Of a stretch of DNA of 9,122 nt, positions 5,666-9,122 are shown piece by piece. The position numbers and the translations under genes were made by a program. Source of the DNA: Micavibrio sp. UBA6145 (GTDB taxonomy: Bacteria > Pseudomonadota > Alphaproteobacteria > Micavibrionales > UBA1664); contig DIUZ01000028.1 of the NCBI GenBank assembly GCA_002423205.1, positions 1 through 9,122 on the forward strand, given 5' to 3'. How positions within the stretch are numbered: the first letter of the stretch is position 1; every line of letters starts with the position of its first letter. Under the pieces are notes generated by a model that was not told where the DNA came from, ran no database searches, and worked only from the letters and a program-made list of their open reading frames with translations.

Positions 5666-6567
5666 GAAAAGGATGGGCGCTGGCCATATCTGCGCACAGG
5701 TATGGAATTCGGGGCTTCCAGGTGGATATCAGCTGCTGAAATGCCGTGGCCCGTGCATACCTGGCCCACCACGGTGATCGGCCTTATGCCGCTTGCGGGC
5801 TTGGCGATGCCGAATTTGGCCCGCAGATAGTCTTCTTTTTCACGTTCATGGTCATAAAACGTGTAGGCAAGGCCCAACTGGTCGCAGGCATGGATGATTT
5901 TGGCGCGGATAACCTCTTCCTGGCGTTCAGCCAGACCGCGCTCCGCGCGTGTCGTAAGGCGGGACCGCAGCTGCGTGGCGCTGCCCGCAAGCGCACTGGC
6001 CAGCATGCACGGCGATACGCGGTAATCCTTGCGCCCCGGGGTCAGGTCCACGAAACCGATACGGCCATTATCCAGCAGCATGAAATTCGTGGGTTTGGTA
6101 TCAATCGCAAAACCGTGGTCCTCAATCTCGATCGCATCCCTGATGACCTGCGTGAAAAAAGAGTGCGGCATGGCGGAAATACATTGGCTTGTCTTCAGCA
6201 ACGCGCTGGTTGATTGCGTTGCATCCAGTTGTTTCAGCCCATGTTCGGTCAAAGCCAGCGATGTGCCGCGCATTTCCGGCTGGATATCGGCAATCTGCAC
6301 GTTTTCCGCGCTGTAAAATTCGACCATAGGGAATGCCGCGCGCGCATCAGTATCCGGTATGTCGCATATGCGCGATACCGGCGGCTTGAGCATGTCGATA
6401 AAAACGCTTTGCTTGGATTTATTGACGCGCAGGACGTAGTCCTGTTTGGGGTCCAACCCGGCAATGCGCCATACATCGTGGTTGGACCCACCGTTCATAT
6501 AGGTGCTGCCATGCATTAAGGCGCGCAGGAATTCGGGGTCTTGCATCCAGGAATAAACGGCTTTCAT
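5662..6567 (-). CDS. Kinase-fold-like protein of unknown function, paralog A
   Basis: A 301-residue protein of unknown function, clearly homologous along its length to the product of 7349-8371. Shared blocks are DPxFL near the N-terminus, GSNHDVWRI (27-35) followed by YVLRV (44-48), ARAA-P (75-80), ADIQPEM (93-99), SFFTQVIRDAIEIED (136-150), then HGFAIDTKPTNFMLL (151-165) and RIGFVDLTP (169-177). A nucleotide-binding-loop-like strand pair, D156 plus N161, and D174 resemble the catalytic Asp/Asn and metal-binding Asp of kinase-fold enzymes such as aminoglycoside or choline kinases. A canonical HGD or HRD is absent. The fold is inferred. I use the ATG at 6567 because its N-terminus aligns with the paralog; a TTG twelve codons upstream would overlap the promoter. 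No Shine-Dalgarno is visible. It is read divergently from the secreted-protein gene at 6656, and its stop overlaps the glyA promoter. Confidence 0.85.
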   Translation of the reverse strand: MKAVYSWMQDPEFLRALMHGSTYMNGGSNHDVWRIAGLDPKQDYVLRVNKSKQSVFIDMLKPPVSRICDIPDTDARAAFPMVEFYSAENVQIADIQPEMRGTSLALTEHGLKQLDATQSTSALLKTSQCISAMPHSFFTQVIRDAIEIEDHGFAIDTKPTNFMLLDNGRIGFVDLTPGRKDYRVSPCMLASALAGSATQLRSRLTTRAERGLAERQEEVIRAKIIHACDQLGLAYTFYDHEREKEDYLRAKFGIAKPASGIRPITVVGQVCTGHGISAADIHLEAPNSIPVRRYGQRPSFS

Positions 6568-6574
6568 GCCCGTC

Positions 6575-6603
6575 TTTTTAAGGGTGCTGCGACATACTGT
6601 CAA
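6575..6603 (-). promoter_or_regulatory. Candidate promoter of kinase-like paralog A, likely leaderless
   Basis: Perfect TTGACA (6603-6598), 17-base spacer, TAAAAA (6580-6575). The expected start of transcription falls next to the ATG at 6567, so the mRNA would have little or no leader, which agrees with the absence of a Shine-Dalgarno. Confidence 0.55.
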
Positions 6604-6655
6604 CGGTTATGAAAATGAAATTGACGATATCCACGAAAATATGGGACACCGTATT

Positions 6656-7348
6656 ATGCGGGTTAAATCAATCCTCCCCCTGTCCCTGAATTTCCTGTGC
6701 GTGGCATCGGCAAAAATCCTGCCTGCGCCGCCCCCGGTTGACGCCTCCCTGCTCGCCGCGCCGGTCTACGAACCCGCCCGCTGGAACGTCGAAAAAGTGC
6801 AGATGACCAACAATTGTTACGCCTACGCCGCGAACGACATCGACACGGAAAAATTCGGCGCCATGCCGGGCAAGCGCACACTCAATACGGATGCACCCTA
6901 TTACTTCACATCCTATATCGGCTGGTATCGCCAGATTGTTCAGGGCGCGGTTGCCGACGGCATGATCCACACCGGCACCACGCCCGCGACCAAAGCCGGT
7001 TATTACCGCGTCGCATTAATGATGCACGCCGATTATGACGGTTACGGTTTCCCGTACTGGCACTGGCTGCGTCAGGGACCGGATGGTTACTGGTCCGGCA
7101 AAAACGGGAACACTCCGGCGACCAATCTTGATGACGAAGGCAAACCGTTCAAAGACCCGGCGACAGCAAAATTCGGTTTCAACGCACACCGCGCCCAACT
7201 CGTTGCTTATTTCCTGGTCCCGAAAGGCGGGCTTGATGTCGGCGAACCGAACGAACCCAAAACCCATGCCGGTACACGCCCCGCATGGCGCCCCGTCATG
7301 TTTGCAAATGAAATCGTAGTGACGGCCAGCCGCCACACCATACGCTGA
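6656..7348 (+). CDS. Putative secreted protein with Cys/His hydrolase-like motifs
   Basis: I take the ATG at 6656, giving 230 residues that start with a plausible Sec signal peptide: MRVK, a short hydrophobic stretch (residues 5-16) and a VASA site for cleavage after residue 19. The reading frame extends 30 codons upstream, but that segment is polar and overlaps the divergent gene's start. The mature part holds TNNCYAYAAND (51-61) with Cys54, and a later block with YWHWLRQGPDGYWSGK (134-149) and TPATNLDDEGKP (153-164). Bacterial proteins with a CYxYA motif followed by an H-x-x-R-x-x-x-DG-x-W block recur in my memory as uncharacterised proteins. A Cys54/His136 papain- or NlpC-like catalytic pair is plausible but unproven. 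No clean lipobox precedes Cys15. The only plus-strand gene in the rpiB-glyA gap, it abuts the stop of 7349-8371 with no space. Confidence 0.78.
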   Translation: MRVKSILPLSLNFLCVASAKILPAPPPVDASLLAAPVYEPARWNVEKVQMTNNCYAYAANDIDTEKFGAMPGKRTLNTDAPYYFTSYIGWYRQIVQGAVADGMIHTGTTPATKAGYYRVALMMHADYDGYGFPYWHWLRQGPDGYWSGKNGNTPATNLDDEGKPFKDPATAKFGFNAHRAQLVAYFLVPKGGLDVGEPNEPKTHAGTRPAWRPVMFANEIVVTASRHTIR

Positions 7349-8371
7349 TTACAATGAAAACCGCGCCAAAGGCGCCGGGAATGTGACCGCATCGTCACGC
7401 TGCGGCACGACGATATCCTTGGATGTCACGCCGTAATGGCCGAAGGGTGAGTGATTGTCATGCAGACGGATAGCCCTGATATTTCTCGGTTTCTCTAACC
7501 CGAACCTGACGCGCAGATCATGCTCCTTGTCCTGTGCTGATTGAGTATGCGTATACGCAATACGCGCATGATCGCATGCCGCAATCATCTTCGCGTGCAG
7601 GATATCATTCATCGCCGCACGCTTGGCAGTCTGCGCTTCGCTTTCCTTGCCGGCCCATGTCTGGTTGGCGGGCTGCCACAACACGGTTGCCAGTGCATGC
7701 GGTGTCAGGCGGTAATTGAAATCGTCTTTCGGCATAAGATCGATAAAACCGATGCGGTTTTCACCTTCCAGCAGCATGAAATTCGCACCCTTGGACGGGT
7801 CTATGCCGTAACCGTTTTCCTCAATCTCTTTGGCGTCTTTGATCATCTGCACAAAAAACGACAGCGGCATGGAAGCAATGCGGTCCGCGACACCCCAAAG
7901 ACGCTGATTGACCTTCTGTACGGCGTCATGATTGAACTCATAGCGCACGCTGGGCGATCCCGCAGGGCGGCCCCAGCCATCCGTCTCGGTCAGGAATTCA
8001 TGGATTTTGTTCGTGCGCGCATCCTGCTCGTCATGCATAAGCCCCAGAAGATTGCCCATCAGTTCAGGCTGCACATCAGCGACCTCACGCACCTTGCCAT
8101 CTGCATCCGTGGCATGAAACAGGGCCAGCGGCTGCGCGGCGCGCGCCTCCATCGGGGCACCTTTCCATGTTTCGATACGCGGCGGATTATTGATGTCGGT
8201 AAACAGATCGCGGTGAAGTCTTCGTACCCGTAAAACGTAAGACTGCCCACGACCAAGCGCGATGCGCCACACATCGCTGTTCGTCCCGCTGCTCAGATAC
8301 TGCGCATCCGTCATATTCCCGGCCAGAAAGACGGGGTCGGCAAGGCGCGGATCAGGCAATTTAAAAGACAT
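7349..8371 (-). CDS. Kinase-fold-like protein of unknown function, paralog B
   Basis: A 340-residue paralog of the protein at 5662-6567. Matching blocks are DPVFL (12-16), GTNSDVWRI (29-37), YVLRV (45-49), EARAAQP (75-81), ADVQPELMG (98-106), SMPLSFFVQMIKDAKEIEENG (region 167-187), YGIDPSKGANFMLL (188-201) and RIGFIDLMP (206-214). Past the core come AKMIAACDHARIAYTH and a DLRVRFGLEKP segment. D191, N197 and D211 are the putative catalytic and metal-binding positions of a kinase-like fold. An extra stretch of about 30 residues (114-147) explains most of the length difference from paralog A. No signal peptide, membrane segment or partner domain is visible. The ATG at 8371 is supported by alignment with the paralog and by AGGG 8-11 bases upstream. 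It lies 64 bp after rpiB on the same strand and converges with the secreted-protein gene, the two stops touching. Substrate unknown. Confidence 0.87.
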   Translation of the reverse strand: MSFKLPDPRLADPVFLAGNMTDAQYLSSGTNSDVWRIALGRGQSYVLRVRRLHRDLFTDINNPPRIETWKGAPMEARAAQPLALFHATDADGKVREVADVQPELMGNLLGLMHDEQDARTNKIHEFLTETDGWGRPAGSPSVRYEFNHDAVQKVNQRLWGVADRIASMPLSFFVQMIKDAKEIEENGYGIDPSKGANFMLLEGENRIGFIDLMPKDDFNYRLTPHALATVLWQPANQTWAGKESEAQTAKRAAMNDILHAKMIAACDHARIAYTHTQSAQDKEHDLRVRFGLEKPRNIRAIRLHDNHSPFGHYGVTSKDIVVPQRDDAVTFPAPLARFSL

Positions 8372-8377
8372 GCGAAA

Positions 8378-8406
8378 CCCTAAGGGAAACGTCGTCCTTT
8401 TGTCAA
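8378..8406 (-). promoter_or_regulatory. Possible promoter of kinase-like paralog B
   Basis: Perfect TTGACA (8406-8401) with a 17-base spacer to TTAGGG (8383-8378). The -35 is strong and the -10 poor. The -35 lies 35 bases upstream of ATG, against 36 for paralog A. Part of TTAGGG could instead act as the ribosome binding site, so this is tentative. Confidence 0.3.
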
Positions 8407-8423
8407 TATTATGTTAAATATTG
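8404..8423. repeat. AT-rich inverted repeat between rpiB and paralog B
   Basis: CAATATT and AATATTG, 7-bp perfect arms with a 6-base spacer. It overlaps the candidate -35 of paralog B, so a regulator operator is possible. It has no U-tract arrangement that would make it a convincing terminator. Confidence 0.45.
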
Positions 8424-8435
8424 GGATATAGAGGC

Positions 8436-8867
8436 CTAGCAGGCCGACAGCTTGTCCACGCGTCCCTGATGGCGTCCGCCTTCGAATTCAGCGGACAGGA
8501 AAACATCAACGCAATCCCTGGCCACTTCAACGCCGGTGACACGGCCGCCCAGCGCAATCACATTCGCGTCGTTGTGCTGACGGCACAGGCGCGCGCCGGT
8601 CACGTCATGTACCAGCGCACAGCGCACATGTGCATACCGGTTGGCGGCGATGGAGATACCGATACCGGAACCACAGATCAAAACACCCTTGGATGCCTTG
8701 CCGTCCTTCAGCGCAGCCGCAAGCTTGCCCGCATAATCCGGGTAATCGACGCTGCCCGCGCTGCTGGTCCCAAGGTCCAGCCACTGAACATGGGGAAAGC
8801 TTTTCAAAAGCTGTTCTTTAAGGGCAAGTCCGCCGTGGTCACAGGCAATGGCAATAATCTCGGTCAT
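8436..8867 (-). CDS. rpiB: Ribose-5-phosphate isomerase B
   Basis: Interconverts ribose 5-phosphate and ribulose 5-phosphate in the pentose phosphate pathway. Ribulose 5-phosphate is also the substrate of the RibB encoded in this window. The 143-residue product has IACDHGG (7-13) near the N-terminus, VDYPDYA (40-46), GVLICGSGIGISIAANR (61-77) with the catalytic Cys65, VRCALVHD (81-88), RQHNDANVIALGGR (96-109) with His98, and FEGGRHQGRVDKL (128-140). Length is normal. No strong Shine-Dalgarno precedes the ATG at 8867. It starts 52 bp after the stop of the DUF6898-like gene, which ends in a hairpin, so it probably has its own promoter. In many alphaproteobacteria rpiB is directly followed by glyA; here about 3 kb of unrelated genes intervene. 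A short GGCCT/AGGCC repeat at its stop is too weak to call a terminator. Confidence 0.96.
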   Translation of the reverse strand: MTEIIAIACDHGGLALKEQLLKSFPHVQWLDLGTSSAGSVDYPDYAGKLAAALKDGKASKGVLICGSGIGISIAANRYAHVRCALVHDVTGARLCRQHNDANVIALGGRVTGVEVARDCVDVFLSAEFEGGRHQGRVDKLSAC

Positions 8868-8905
8868 GATGCTGATTTAAAGGTTTTCTGCATGACGTGG
8901 CAATC

Positions 8906-8935
8906 AAAAACCGTGGGCGTCACGCAATGACGCCC
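8906..8935 (-). terminator. Hairpin terminator overlapping the stop of the DUF6898-like gene
   Basis: Perfect 8-bp stem GGGCGTCA / TGACGCCC (8915-8922 and 8928-8935) with a 5-base loop. On the minus strand TTTTT follows after four bases (8910-8906). On the plus strand TTTTT follows at once (8936-8940), so it may work both ways. The stem includes the last codons and the stop of the upstream gene. Confidence 0.7.
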
Positions 8936-9122
8936 TTTTTGCGCAACACGTATTCCAGACGGCGCATGGCGTTGTTTTTCAGCAATTGCAGCATCGCACT
9001 ACGCGGGCCCTGGATGGACACTTCGGTCCCGGACTCTACGTCCACGGCGGTTGCCCGGACATAATCCCCTATCGGGATCAGTTCTAATAGGACTTCACGT
9101 CCCTGCAGGGCATTGGTCTTAA
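8920..9122 (-). CDS. DUF6898-like protein, C-terminal part (runs off the window)
   Basis: An open frame on the minus strand enters from the right edge and ends with TGA at 8922-8920. The start is outside the window. The 66 visible complete codons read KTNALQGREVLLELIPIGDY at the N-terminal side, then VRATAVDVESGTEVSIQGP and a helical MRRLEYVLRKKGVIA end. The pattern of REV-x-hydrophobic, I-x-IG, VDxxxGTEVSI-GP and RRLEYVLRKK matches a small family of unknown function that I associate with alphaproteobacteria (DUF6898). The family name is from memory and was not searched. It shares strand with rpiB but is separated from it by a terminator hairpin. Function unknown; probably a short cytoplasmic beta-alpha protein. 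Confidence 0.75.
   Translation of the reverse strand, partial: KTNALQGREVLLELIPIGDYVRATAVDVESGTEVSIQGPRSAMLQLLKNNAMRRLEYVLRKKGVIA

Noticed and set aside
6568..6603. TTG start extending kinase-like paralog A by 12 residues
   Set aside because: The extension has no counterpart in the paralog, and the TTG is part of the TTGACA promoter element.
6656..6730. Lipoprotein signal in the secreted protein
   Set aside because: Cys15 is preceded by N-F-L, which does not fit a lipobox. A signal peptidase I site after ASA is the better reading.
8433..8445. GGCCT-AGC-AGGCC hairpin as rpiB terminator
   Set aside because: Stem of only 5 bp with no uninterrupted T-run afterwards; not enough to call.

Overview
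The window looks like chromosomal DNA of an alphaproteobacterium of moderate GC content. Its backbone is the conserved alphaproteobacterial neighbourhood rpiB - glyA - nrdR - rib genes - nusB, all read on the minus strand, and a small domain family (DUF6898-like) that I associate with this class sits at the right edge. Genus cannot be fixed from the sequence. A deep-branching lineage is possible because the cluster is rearranged compared with the usual glyA-nrdR-ribD-ribE-ribBA-ribH-nusB order.

Layout from right to left, the direction of transcription: a partial DUF6898-like gene (8920 to the edge) ends in a hairpin terminator. Then come rpiB (8436-8867), a kinase-fold-like gene (7349-8371), a plus-strand gene for a secreted protein with a Cys/His-type hydrolase look (6656-7348), and a second kinase-like paralog (5662-6567). 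A promoter overlapping the end of that paralog drives a leader with a well-supported ZTP (pfl-type) riboswitch (about 5541-5623), followed by glyA, nrdR and ribE (5505 down to 3059). glyA and nrdR are 6 bp apart, and nrdR and ribE share one base in a TAATG. ribE ends tail-to-tail with a small plus-strand gene (2755-3069). A 162-bp divergent intergenic region separates that gene from a minus-strand orphan (2152-2592) that closes with a strong hairpin terminator. Last comes ribB(X)-ribH-nusB (2034 down to 27), joined by ATGA and TAATG overlaps.

How the genes fit together: the ZTP riboswitch would sense the purine intermediate ZMP/ZTP, which accumulates when 10-formyl-tetrahydrofolate is short, and turn on glyA, the main supplier of one-carbon units. 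Because nrdR and ribE follow with almost no spacing, the same RNA may link one-carbon stress to ribonucleotide reductase control and riboflavin synthase. The riboflavin set here is incomplete. RibB, RibE and RibH are present, ribD is absent from its usual place between nrdR and ribE, and the GTP cyclohydrolase II half of RibB has lost its zinc cysteines, so RibA and RibD activities must be encoded elsewhere.

The least explained part is 5662-8371: two divergent paralogs with kinase-fold signatures flanking a secreted cysteine-hydrolase-like protein, inserted between rpiB and glyA. Both paralogs have a perfect TTGACA at nearly the same distance upstream of ATG, which suggests leaderless or very short-leader transcripts. 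No CRISPR array, tRNA, rRNA, insertion sequence or FMN riboswitch was seen.
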